Assembly: GCA_026391715.1 (NCBI GenBank)
Contig: JAPLDO010000149.1
Span: forward strand, 1-32,360
Direction of reading: 5' to 3'
Length of the DNA: 32,360 bases
DNA from: Bacteroidota bacterium
Lineage (GTDB): Bacteria > Bacteroidota > Bacteroidia > Bacteroidales > FEN-979
Every line of letters begins with the position of its first letter. Position 1 is the stretch's first letter. Below, in pieces: positions 7,722 through 15,133 of this stretch. A program made the translations under genes and the position numbers. The notes under the pieces were generated by a model. The model was not told the DNA's origin. It saw only the letters and a program-made list of their open reading frames with translations, and made no database searches.

Positions 7722-8931
7722 TTTTATCGGTTTTTTTCATCACACGCATTAGATTTCCACCCCATATTTTTCGGATTTGATTTTCTGAATAGCCTCGTTT
7801 TACAAGTTCAAGGGTGATATTTCCCATTTCGCTAACATCAAAACAACCATCTACGCCGCCTCCGCCGTCAAAATCGGTTCCAATACCTACATGATTTACG
7901 CCAGCCACTTTGACAATATGATCAATATGGTCAACCACATCGGAAACGGTGGCGAGGATTTGTGGAAATTGATCATTGATAGCATACCACTCTTTTCTTG
8001 CCGCCTTCATCTCTTCATCCGTCAAACCCTCAAAGTCATGATATTTCTTACGAACCTCAGCTCTTACCGAATCTCGCGAAGGATTTGGAAGTGGCGTCTT
8101 TACATAATCGCTGAGGATACACATTTGCACAACGCCTCCGTTTCGGGCAATCTTTTTCAGTAATGTATCATTCAAATTCCGTTGATTGTTGCACAAAGCC
8201 TTTGCGCATGAATGTGATGCAATAACAGGCGCTTTTGTAAAAGAGAGAACAGCCTCCAGCGCCTTGTCCGAAATATGAGAAACGTCAACCATCATTCCTA
8301 CATGATTCATCTCCTGCACTACTTCATAGCCATAAGGGCTTAATCCGTTATATTCGACTGTGTCGGTTGAAGAATCGCATATATCATTGTTCTTTGTATG
8401 ACAAAGTGTGATGTACCTGGCTCCTCGTAAATAAAAAGTACTAATCAGCGACAAATCCTTACCTATAGCATAACCGTTTTCAACGCCAATGAAAACTGCG
8501 CTTCTGCCCTCTTTTTTAAAACGAATAGCATCGTTTGGCGAAACAGCCAATGCGGCTAACCTGTTATTCCGTTTAACTACCTCGTCAATGGTGTCAAACA
8601 ACAGCAATGCCTTCTGTTTTACCTTTTCGTAATTTTCGGGATTTCTTGGTCCCTGCGATACGAAAACTCCGAAAAAAGCTCCATCAAGACCCCCCTCTCT
8701 CATTCGCGGGAAATCAATCTTAGTGTATTCCCTCCTTGGATCATGACTTACCGACATGTCAAAACCTTTTTGAATCATCCGCAGGGGAGTGTCGGTATGA
8801 GAATCAATTGTAATTACAGCCCGGTGAATTTTTTGTGCGCGTGTTGTCGCCTGGGAAGAAGTTGTCTGTCCAGCAACTTTTGCTGAAAAACAAACAATTA
8901 CAAACAGAAATAGCGGAAATTTCTTCATCAT
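7684..8931 (-). CDS. Membrane dipeptidase (peptidase M19, renal dipeptidase family)
   Basis: About 415 residues from the preferred start. Conserved M19 zinc-site motifs appear in order: DSHTDTP (HxD ligands), FIGVENGYAIG (bridging Glu), MMVDVSHISD (His), VIASHSCAKAL (His) and GIGTDFDGGGG (Asp). The family hydrolyses dipeptides, including those with D-residues, at a binuclear zinc site. Methionines at 8931/8928 start a clear signal peptide (KKFPLFLFVIVCFSAKVAGQ), so export to the periplasm is likely; an in-frame ATG at 8997 would add 22 residues that spoil the signal and is disfavoured. The next gene downstream is the overlapping small membrane protein. Substrate preference cannot be deduced. 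Confidence 0.92.
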   Translation of the reverse strand: MMKKFPLFLFVIVCFSAKVAGQTTSSQATTRAQKIHRAVITIDSHTDTPLRMIQKGFDMSVSHDPRREYTKIDFPRMREGGLDGAFFGVFVSQGPRNPENYEKVKQKALLLFDTIDEVVKRNNRLAALAVSPNDAIRFKKEGRSAVFIGVENGYAIGKDLSLISTFYLRGARYITLCHTKNNDICDSSTDTVEYNGLSPYGYEVVQEMNHVGMMVDVSHISDKALEAVLSFTKAPVIASHSCAKALCNNQRNLNDTLLKKIARNGGVVQMCILSDYVKTPLPNPSRDSVRAEVRKKYHDFEGLTDEEMKAARKEWYAINDQFPQILATVSDVVDHIDHIVKVAGVNHVGIGTDFDGGGGVDGCFDVSEMGNITLELVKRGYSENQIRKIWGGNLMRVMKKTDKIARKYKLSCQCN

Positions 8932-9060
8932 GTAAATGTCGTCAAATCTGGCTTTAAAGGCATATTTAATCAATTTATCAACCATAATATATTCCACCTT
9001 GGTAAAACATTTTTCTAACTGAAAGCAAAGGATCTTTTACAAATTTGCAGGGGAGGAAGA

Positions 9061-9156
9061 TTAATGGCAAAAATAACAAAAAACCCGCCGGGTTGGTAGG
9101 TGAATAAGCCGGAATTCTTTCATTTTCTGGTTTATTTCTTTCAGATTTTCGTTCAT
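9061..9156 (-). other. Possible 31-codon leader ORF overlapping a terminator-like hairpin
   Basis: On the minus strand an ATG at 9156 opens 31 codons ending in TAA at 9061, beginning MNENLKEINQKMKEFRLIHL. Its 3' part overlaps a GC-rich hairpin (AACCCGCCGGGTT, 9082-9094) followed on that strand by TTTTTTGTTATTTTT, the pattern of an intrinsic terminator. The dipeptidase gene starts 130 bp further on in the same direction, so this may be an attenuating leader or a terminated small transcript. No known leader type is recognised. Confidence 0.25.
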
Positions 9157-9187
9157 TTTTTACTGAATTTTTTATCGGATATAAAAA

Positions 9188-9228
9188 AATGATTAAATTA
9201 TAGTCGAATAAATGATTAAATTATAATC
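9188..9228 (+). promoter_or_regulatory. Tandem 18-bp operator-like repeats upstream of dnaE
   Basis: AATGATTAAATTATAGTC (9188-9205) and AATGATTAAATTATAATC (9211-9228) match at 17 of 18 positions and repeat every 23 bp, about two helical turns. Each contains a dyad (GATTA-n5-TAATC in the second copy, one mismatch in the first). The second ends 13 bp before the dnaE start. This is a plausible binding site for a dimeric regulator; the protein is unknown. Confidence 0.45.
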
Positions 9229-9241
9229 AAAAGAAGAACTG

Positions 9242-12200
9242 ATGTATCTTAACTGTCACTCATATTACTCTCTGCGCTATGGAACTATCTCTGTGGAAAA
9301 TCTGGTTGAGGAAGCCGTAAAGGCGACACATCGCGTCACCACTTCCGGCGACGCCCCAACAGCAATGGCTCTCACCGACATTAACAACTCCACCGGCATC
9401 ATGGATTTTGTGGCGGCATGCAAAGAAAAATGCGTCAAACCAATAGCCGGTATTGAGTTCCGGATTGAAGATCGCCTGCTTTACACCGGTCTGGCGAAAA
9501 ACAACGAAGGCTTTCGCGAACTTAACGAATTTCTGAGCCGCCATAATTTAACCAATCAGCCATTGCCCGAAAGAGCGCCGGAGTTTGGAAATGTCTTCGT
9601 AATTTATCCCTTTTCATCATTTATGCATTCGTCTTCACGCGGTTTTGAATATCGAATATCTAACGATTTGCCTTTACCTGCCCGACCGACTCACCAACTT
9701 ACCAACTTACCAGCTTCCCATCTAATTGGCATCCGTCCCTCCGATCTCAACCCGCTCATTCTCTCCCGCCACCGCGACCTCATTTCCCGGATGGCTATTA
9801 TGGCGCCGATCACATTCAGAAATGAAAAGGAATATGAACTGCATCGCAATTTCCGGGCAGTAGCCCACAATGTGTTGCTGAGCCGGCTGGAACCCGGTCA
9901 GGTGGCGGCTCCCGATGAGATCATGAGTCCGGTTGATGAACTCATGGATACCTGCCATGATTTTCCGGAGATAATCCGAAATACGGAAAAGGTTATTGAA
10001 GAGTGTTCCATTAATTTCGATTTCAAAGCCTGCAAAAACAAGAAAACCTTCACCGGCGACCGCTACGACGATCTCATCCTTTTAGAAAAACTTGCTATGG
10101 ATGGACTTCAATACCGTTATGGGAAAGGGCGCGGCGAGGCTTTGCGAAGAATCAGGCATGAACTCAACATCATTGATAAGATGGGCTTTTCTGCCTATTT
10201 TCTTATCACCTGGGATATAATCCGCTATTCCATGTCGCGGGGCTTTTACCACGTAGGGCGGGGAAGCGGAGCCAACAGCATAGTGGCTTACTGCCTGCGC
10301 ATTACCGACGTTGATCCTATTGAACTCGACCTCTACTTCGAGCGCTTCATCAATCCCAAACGCACATCCCCGCCCGATTTCGACATTGACTACTCCTGGA
10401 AAGAGCGCGACGAAGTACTCGACTATATTTTCAAGCGCTATGGACATGAACACACTGCCCTGCTTGGCGCCATGTCAACCTTCCGCGACAAGTCCATCTA
10501 TCGCGAACTTGGCAAGGTGCATGGTTTGCCGAAAGGCGAGATTGACTCATTTTTGAAACATCCCGAAGAAGCAATTCACAGGAACCACATTATCGCCAGG
10601 ATCAATGAGCTCGGCGAAATGATGGCAGACTTTCCCAACCTGCGCAGCATTCATGCCGGCGGGGTGTTGATCTCCGAGGAGCCAATTACCTGCTACACTG
10701 CGCTCGATATGCCTCCGAAAGGTTTCCCGACCACGCAATTTGACATGTACGTTGCGGAAAATATCGGCTTCGAAAAACTCGACATTCTGAGCCAGCGGGG
10801 CATTGGCCATATCTACGAAACGGTGGAGATTGTGAAAAAAAACCGGGGTATTAACGTAGATGTTCACCAGGTGCAGGCATTCAAAGAGGATGAAAAGGTG
10901 AAGGAACAGTTGCGAAATGCGCGTACTATTGGTTGTTTCTACGTGGAAAGTCCTGCCATGCGCGGATTGCTGAAAAAACTGCACTGCGACAACTACCGTA
11001 TCCTGGTGGCAGCCAGTTCGATCATCCGCCCGGGGGTGGCGCGATCGGGGATGATGAAGGAATATATTTTCCGTTTTCATAATCCGGGCAGGTTTAAATA
11101 TTTGCACCCGGTGATGGAGGAGCAGTTGAAAGAGACTTTCGGGGTTATGGTTTACCAGGAGGATGTGCTGAAAATCTGTCACCATTTTGCAGGGCTCGAC
11201 CTTGCCGACTCCGATATTATCCGCCGTGCAATGAGTGGAAAATACCGGTCGAAGAAGGAGTTGCAGCGAATCATTGATAAGTTCTTTGAGAATTGCAGGA
11301 AATCCGGTTATCCCGAAGAGGTTACCAAAGAGGTGTGGCGACAGATTGAGTCGTTTGCCGGATACTCCTTTTCGAAAGCTCATTCTGCCTCTTATGCAGT
11401 GGAGAGTTACCAAAGCCTATACCTGAAGGCTCATTATCCGCTTGAATTTATTACCGGTGTGATCAACAACTTTGGAGGATTCTACTCTTCATGGGTTTAT
11501 TTCAACGAGGCAAAAGTTTCCGGAGCAAACCTGCATGTGCCATGCGTTAACAATAGTGAATATAAAACCAGTATCAGGGGAAATGATATTTACCTTGGAT
11601 TTATTCATCTGGCGAATTTGGAGGCAGGGGTGGGGAGGGGGATAAACGAGGGACGAGGGACGAGGGACGAGGGACGAGGGACGAGGGACGAGGGACGAGG
11701 GGCGAGGGACGAAGGACGAGGGACGAAGGACGAGGGACGAGGGACGAAGGACGAGGGACGACCTTACATTGGGCTGGAGGATTTTATTCAGAGGGTGTCA
11801 GTCGCACTGGATCAACTGATCATTCTAATCAGGGTGGGGGCGTTTCGATTTACCGGAAAGTCCAAAGCTTCGTTGCTTTGGGAAGCGCACATGTTGATTG
11901 GGAAAGGTAAGCGGTCGGGGCAAAATAATGAAATGGCGAAAACGCAAAATGGCGAAATCGAAAATTTATCGCTATTCCATACTCAGGCTAAAAAATATGA
12001 ATTGCCAACGCTTGAGCAAAATATTCTTGCAGATGTTTATGACGAAATTGAGTTGCTTGGATTCCCGGTTACAAATACCTGGTTCGACCTGCTGGAGACG
12101 AAATTCCGGGGCGATATTCTGGCGCATGAAATGTCGGAAAATGTCGGAAAAACCTTGCGGATGCTTGGACTGCTGGTGACAATCAAATATGTCAGGACAG

Positions 12201-12412
12201 TGAAGAAGGAGTGGATGCACTTCGGAACTTTCATTGATGTGAACGGGCATTTCTTCGATACCGTCCACTTTCCAAAGGCAGTTACCGACTATCCCTTTCG
12301 TGGCGACGGGGTTTACCTTATCAAAGGGAAGATTGTTGAGGAGTTCGGCTTCCCCGGCATGAATGTGGAAAAAATGGCGAAGATGCCGCTACAGGCAGAT
12401 CCAAGGGGATGA
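9242..12412 (+). CDS. dnaE: DNA polymerase III alpha subunit, short DnaE-type (possibly error-prone)
   Basis: 1056 residues, a C-family polymerase shorter than the usual replicative DnaE (about 1160 or more). The PHP domain starts with YLNCHSYYSLRYGT; the usual HxH pair is altered to NxH, so this domain may lack metal-dependent activity. The finger/palm motifs are intact: GRGSGANS (about 339), PPDFDIDY (Asp379, Asp381, Asp383) and FEKLDILS (Asp514). KAHSASYAVESY lies in the helix-hairpin-helix region. Two low-complexity insertions stand out: residues about 125-160 (octamer repeat DNA) and 803-840, where a GGACGAR array encodes EGRGTRD repeats. No dinB or imuB lies beside it. A second, SOS-type DnaE is likely by length and PHP sequence, but a sole replicative DnaE is not excluded. 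Confidence 0.88.
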   Translation: MYLNCHSYYSLRYGTISVENLVEEAVKATHRVTTSGDAPTAMALTDINNSTGIMDFVAACKEKCVKPIAGIEFRIEDRLLYTGLAKNNEGFRELNEFLSRHNLTNQPLPERAPEFGNVFVIYPFSSFMHSSSRGFEYRISNDLPLPARPTHQLTNLPASHLIGIRPSDLNPLILSRHRDLISRMAIMAPITFRNEKEYELHRNFRAVAHNVLLSRLEPGQVAAPDEIMSPVDELMDTCHDFPEIIRNTEKVIEECSINFDFKACKNKKTFTGDRYDDLILLEKLAMDGLQYRYGKGRGEALRRIRHELNIIDKMGFSAYFLITWDIIRYSMSRGFYHVGRGSGANSIVAYCLRITDVDPIELDLYFERFINPKRTSPPDFDIDYSWKERDEVLDYIFKRYGHEHTALLGAMSTFRDKSIYRELGKVHGLPKGEIDSFLKHPEEAIHRNHIIARINELGEMMADFPNLRSIHAGGVLISEEPITCYTALDMPPKGFPTTQFDMYVAENIGFEKLDILSQRGIGHIYETVEIVKKNRGINVDVHQVQAFKEDEKVKEQLRNARTIGCFYVESPAMRGLLKKLHCDNYRILVAASSIIRPGVARSGMMKEYIFRFHNPGRFKYLHPVMEEQLKETFGVMVYQEDVLKICHHFAGLDLADSDIIRRAMSGKYRSKKELQRIIDKFFENCRKSGYPEEVTKEVWRQIESFAGYSFSKAHSASYAVESYQSLYLKAHYPLEFITGVINNFGGFYSSWVYFNEAKVSGANLHVPCVNNSEYKTSIRGNDIYLGFIHLANLEAGVGRGINEGRGTRDEGRGTRDEGRGARDEGRGTKDEGRGTKDEGRPYIGLEDFIQRVSVALDQLIILIRVGAFRFTGKSKASLLWEAHMLIGKGKRSGQNNEMAKTQNGEIENLSLFHTQAKKYELPTLEQNILADVYDEIELLGFPVTNTWFDLLETKFRGDILAHEMSENVGKTLRMLGLLVTIKYVRTVKKEWMHFGTFIDVNGHFFDTVHFPKAVTDYPFRGDGVYLIKGKIVEEFGFPGMNVEKMAKMPLQADPRG
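9690..9716. repeat. TTACCAAC octamer repeats inside dnaE
   Basis: TCACCAAC, TTACCAAC and TTACCAGC follow one another in tandem in the PHP-domain coding region (encoding HQLTNLPA). The same octamer, also preceded by TTTACCTGC, occurs next to the parC stop codon at 16401-16420, so a short dispersed repeat appears to have been accommodated in the coding sequence. Confidence 0.6.
11648..11759. repeat. 16-copy heptanucleotide array (GAGGGAC/GAAGGAC) within dnaE
   Basis: Sixteen 7-bp units cover exactly 112 bp: twelve GAGGGAC, three GAAGGAC and one GAGGGGC. Three units (21 bp) encode seven residues (EGRGTRD), and no frame of the array contains a stop. Because the unit is not a multiple of three, gain or loss of one unit shifts the frame; stops occur soon after in both other frames (TGA at 11817, TAA at 11908). 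The GGG runs spaced by ACGA also fit a G-quadruplex pattern on the coding strand. Confidence 0.95.
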
Positions 12413-12461
12413 AAAATTAGCGGCGTTATATTCAAAACGGGATAAAACTGCGGGTTTAAAA

Positions 12462-12568
12462 AATTTCAAGTCTCAAAGTTCAAGTTCCAAATCTCAAAAG
12501 AAAAACGATAGATAGTAATGGTTAAATAAGCCATGAAAGCACGGATTTGGAATTTGAGACTTGAAATT
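12462..12568. terminator. Inverted repeat between convergent dnaE and aldehyde dehydrogenase genes
   Basis: The arm at 12462-12495 (containing TTTCAAGTCTCAAA and TTCCAAATC) is complementary to 12543-12568 (GGATTTGGAA, TTTGAGACTTGAAATT), with a 7-8 base bulge in the left arm. The 47-nt loop is long for an intrinsic terminator, so it may be a dispersed repeat in inverted copies as much as a terminator. The gap 12413-12605 shows no gene. Confidence 0.4.
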
Positions 12569-12605
12569 GGGAGCTTGGTATTTGCCATAAGTTGGAAATG
12601 GGGAA

Positions 12606-13982
12606 TCATTTAATCAGCATTTTCAACAACTTTATCTTCCCACCATAGGGAGCATATCTCACCGGAACATCCAGGAAATTTGCTTTCTTCAATATCGAAC
12701 GGGCATGTGAAAAAACTTCAAAGCTATATTTGCCGTGGTAGCTTCCGATACCGCTGTTGCCAACGCCGCCGAAGGGCAAGTGGTCGTTTGCGATGTGCAT
12801 CAGCACGTCGTTGATGCAGCCGCCACCCGATGTTGTTTTACGGAGTATCTCCTTCTGCTTGCGACAATCATTTGAAAAATAATAAAATGCCAGCGGTTTC
12901 GGACGGGCATTGACAAAAGAGATAACCTTTTCAAGATCATCAAATTCCATCACCGGTAAAATTGGACCGAAGATCTCTTCCTGCATTATGGCATCATCGG
13001 GTTTGACTGAGTCAATTATGGTTGGAGCGATATATTTTTGCTGGATATTAATTTCGCCGCCGGTGAAAATTTTTGCATCCCTCAGAAAAGCGGCAAGTCG
13101 TTCTGTTTTTGGAACGGTGGCGATACGAACATAATCCGGGCTGTTTTCAGGATTCCCGCCAAAATAATCCCTGATTTTCTGTTTCATCAGATTCAGCAAT
13201 TCTACCTTGATTTCTTTGTGTACAAACAGATAATCGGGCGCAATGCAGGTTTGTCCGGCATTGATGAATTTTCCCCAGACAATGCGACTTGCAGCAACTT
13301 TGAGGTTGGCGTCCTTATCCACTATGCAGGGACTTTTCCCGCCTAACTCCAGTGAAACCGGCGTCAGGTTTTTCGCGGCGGCTTCCATAACCACTTTGCC
13401 AACCAGCGGACTGCCGGTGAAGAAAATATAATCCCATTGCGCCTGCAACAGAGCCTGATTTGCAGCGCGTCCACCGCCAAAAAGCGTGATATATTCGGGT
13501 TTAAAAAACTCACGAATCATTTGTCCCATCACTTCGGATGTACGGGGAGTAAATTCCGAGGCTTTAAGCGTAACGCAATTCCCGGCGGAAATGGCGCCCA
13601 CCAGCGGGTTGATCAGCAACTGAAAAGGGTAATTCCAGGGGGCGATAATCAGAACGCGACCATAGGGTTCCTTATAAATTTTACTGGTTGACCAGAAATG
13701 GATCATCTGGTTGGTTGGAACGCATTTTGGTTTTGCCCATTTTCTCAGATGGCAGAGATGCGCGCCGATTTCGGTGAGCACAATCCCAATTTCAGTGGCA
13801 TAAGCTTCAAATTTCGATTTGTGAAGATCCGCCCAAAGCGCCTCGTACAACCGATCTTCATAAGCTATGATTGCCTTTTTCAATATTTTCAACTGTTCTA
13901 TCCGAAAATCAACGGATTTGGTTTGGTGGGAGTTGAAAAAATTCCGTTGCTGTTCAGCGCTTCGATTAACATCTTCTATCAT
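12606..13982 (-). CDS. Aldehyde dehydrogenase, class 3-like (NAD(P)+-dependent)
   Basis: 458 residues, the normal length of class 3 / fatty-aldehyde-type ALDHs, which are shorter than classes 1/2. Motifs: PWNYPF (Asn117), SLELGGKSP (Glu212), NAGQTCIAPDY (catalytic Cys246), QEEIFGPILPV and LPFGGVGNSGIGSYHGKYSF near the C-terminus. It oxidises an aldehyde to the acid; medium/long-chain or aromatic aldehydes are typical substrates of the class. There is no signal or membrane segment, so it is cytosolic. The SDR gene lies 138 bp upstream on the same strand, and the pair could act in sequence on an alcohol/aldehyde, but this is only suggested by position. Confidence 0.93.
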   Translation of the reverse strand: MIEDVNRSAEQQRNFFNSHQTKSVDFRIEQLKILKKAIIAYEDRLYEALWADLHKSKFEAYATEIGIVLTEIGAHLCHLRKWAKPKCVPTNQMIHFWSTSKIYKEPYGRVLIIAPWNYPFQLLINPLVGAISAGNCVTLKASEFTPRTSEVMGQMIREFFKPEYITLFGGGRAANQALLQAQWDYIFFTGSPLVGKVVMEAAAKNLTPVSLELGGKSPCIVDKDANLKVAASRIVWGKFINAGQTCIAPDYLFVHKEIKVELLNLMKQKIRDYFGGNPENSPDYVRIATVPKTERLAAFLRDAKIFTGGEINIQQKYIAPTIIDSVKPDDAIMQEEIFGPILPVMEFDDLEKVISFVNARPKPLAFYYFSNDCRKQKEILRKTTSGGGCINDVLMHIANDHLPFGGVGNSGIGSYHGKYSFEVFSHARSILKKANFLDVPVRYAPYGGKIKLLKMLIK

Positions 13983-14056
13983 AGTTTCGATATTTCAGGA
14001 TTTCATTTTTATAATTCCGCTCCTACAAAGCTTTGGTTTCAAAAATTCAACTTGTA

Positions 14057-14107
14057 TTTCTTCATTTCTTCTTACTTCTTTCTACTTTCTACTTTCTTCT
14101 TTTCTCT
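14057..14107. repeat. Pyrimidine-rich simple repeat (CTTTCTA-like)
   Basis: A 50-bp stretch of almost only C and T contains tandem heptamers CTTTCTA, CTTTCTA and CTTTCTT between the SDR end and the aldehyde dehydrogenase start. On the transcribed (minus) strand it is a purine tract. It belongs to the set of short tandem repeats scattered over the window. Confidence 0.7.
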
Positions 14108-14120
14108 GTTTTGCGCACAG

Positions 14121-14933
14121 CTACCTTCCTTTAAATCCATGCATTGACCGATAAACTCCAAACCATTTTCCAACAATCAGATCGAACAGGCGGACAGGAA
14201 TAATTCCGCGGGTAAATGGTATAAGTTGCACCATAAACGGCGCCCGGACAAAAAGCCGGTTATATTTTACAGCCCTTACTACTTTTGCGGCAAGCGCTTC
14301 GGGTTTCAGCAGCGGAATGAGCCAGTTTGTTGAAACGCCGGTAAACATTCCGGTATCAATATATGACGGATTTACCGTTGTGACGTGTACGCCGGTTTTG
14401 CCATTTTCGAGTTCGATTCGCATTGATTCCGACCATCCGGCAACAGCCCATTTGCTGGCGCAATAAACCGACATCTGCGGATTTGCCAGCATTCCGGCGG
14501 CTGAGGAGATATTCACAATATGTCCGAAGCCTTTTTTGATCATTTCAGGAAGGAACTCAAGGGTTACGTGCATCAGGGCATTGGTGTTAATATCCATGAT
14601 TTTATCCACATCGTGATGGGAAATTTCGCTGAACATCTTGTTTCCTGTGATGATTCCTGCATTGTTGATGAGGATATCAACCATGCCAACCTCCTGTTTA
14701 ACTTTTGCCGCCATTTCAATTACCAGTTGTGTATTGCCTACATCAACCAGGTACGGGTGAACGATAAAATGAAAGGCTCGAAGTTCGCGTGTTGTGGAGT
14801 CGAGTTTCTCTTTATTGACGTCCCAGATAATTAGTTTTGCCGCGCCATTCTGTAGGCACATGTCGCCCATCAGGCGTCCAATTCCGGATGCGCCTCCAGT
14901 GACGAGAACTATGGTGTCTTTGATTTTTGTCAT
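14121..14933 (-). CDS. Short-chain dehydrogenase/reductase (SDR)
   Basis: 270 residues with the classical SDR pattern: VTGGASGIG (cofactor loop, 11-19), Asp38 at the end of beta-2 (LIIWDVN, suggesting NAD(H) rather than NADP(H)), NNAG (90-93), Ser143/Ser144 (NISSAAG) and YCASK (Tyr157, Lys161). The SKWAVAGWSESMRIEL continuation and a hydrophobic C-terminal segment with basic residues resemble the RDH10/17-beta-HSD11-like branch acting on lipid or retinoid-like alcohols. It is upstream of the aldehyde dehydrogenase on the same strand. A perfect 18-bp palindrome lies 22 bp upstream of the ATG. Substrate unknown. Confidence 0.88.
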   Translation of the reverse strand: MTKIKDTIVLVTGGASGIGRLMGDMCLQNGAAKLIIWDVNKEKLDSTTRELRAFHFIVHPYLVDVGNTQLVIEMAAKVKQEVGMVDILINNAGIITGNKMFSEISHHDVDKIMDINTNALMHVTLEFLPEMIKKGFGHIVNISSAAGMLANPQMSVYCASKWAVAGWSESMRIELENGKTGVHVTTVNPSYIDTGMFTGVSTNWLIPLLKPEALAAKVVRAVKYNRLFVRAPFMVQLIPFTRGIIPVRLFDLIVGKWFGVYRSMHGFKGR

Positions 14934-14954
14934 GGTCTCTGAGAGTTTTAATTG

Positions 14955-14972
14955 AATTACAAATTTGTAATT
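14955..14972. promoter_or_regulatory. Perfect 18-bp palindrome upstream of the SDR gene
   Basis: AATTACAAATTTGTAATT is fully self-complementary and ends 22 bp before the SDR start codon (14933, minus strand). It is not part of the neighbouring hairpin element, whose other copies lack it. Position and symmetry suit an operator for a dimeric repressor; AT-richness makes chance occurrence possible. Confidence 0.35.
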
Positions 14973-15130
14973 TTGAGTCCACTTCGCAAAGTGGTTATAA
15001 TAATTAACATTTGGCTAAAGCCCGGTATATCAGCAATTTGAATTGCCACGACCTTAAGGTCGTGGCAATTGATAATCATTTTCATAGTTGGCTTTAGCCA
15101 AAAAATATTTCCTTTTAGGAGTAGGCTCAA
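14973..15130 (-). repeat. Dispersed multi-hairpin element, copy 1 (reverse orientation)
   Basis: Four hairpins lie in a row. Read on the minus strand they are: TGGCTTTAGCCA reversed at 15089-15100 (H1), a perfect 30-bp palindrome at 15041-15070 with half-site AATTGCCACGACCTT (H2), GGCTAAAGCC reversed at 15013-15022 (H3), and CCACTT/AAGTGG at 14979-14994 (H4). The same order occurs on the plus strand in copy 2 (19905-20040) and partly in copy 3 (23128-23192). It sits between the FprA end and the SDR start. Confidence 0.85.
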
Positions 15131-15133
15131 TTT

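Noticed and set aside
10547-11413. 288-codon minus-strand open frame within dnaE
   Set aside because: It lies antisense to the conserved polymerase palm/fingers coding region, and its translation shows no domain; the plus-strand frame explains the conservation.
11648-11759. CRISPR array
   Set aside because: Units are contiguous 7-mers without spacers, and no cas genes are present.
13698-14147. 149-codon plus-strand frame spanning the ALDH 5' end and pyrimidine tract
   Set aside because: Its C-terminal hydrophobicity comes from translating the CTTTCTA simple repeat; the rest is antisense to ALDH.
15041-15070. H2 palindrome as a transcription terminator
   Set aside because: No T-run follows on either strand, and the same palindrome recurs with a fixed set of flanking hairpins, so a dispersed element explains it better.
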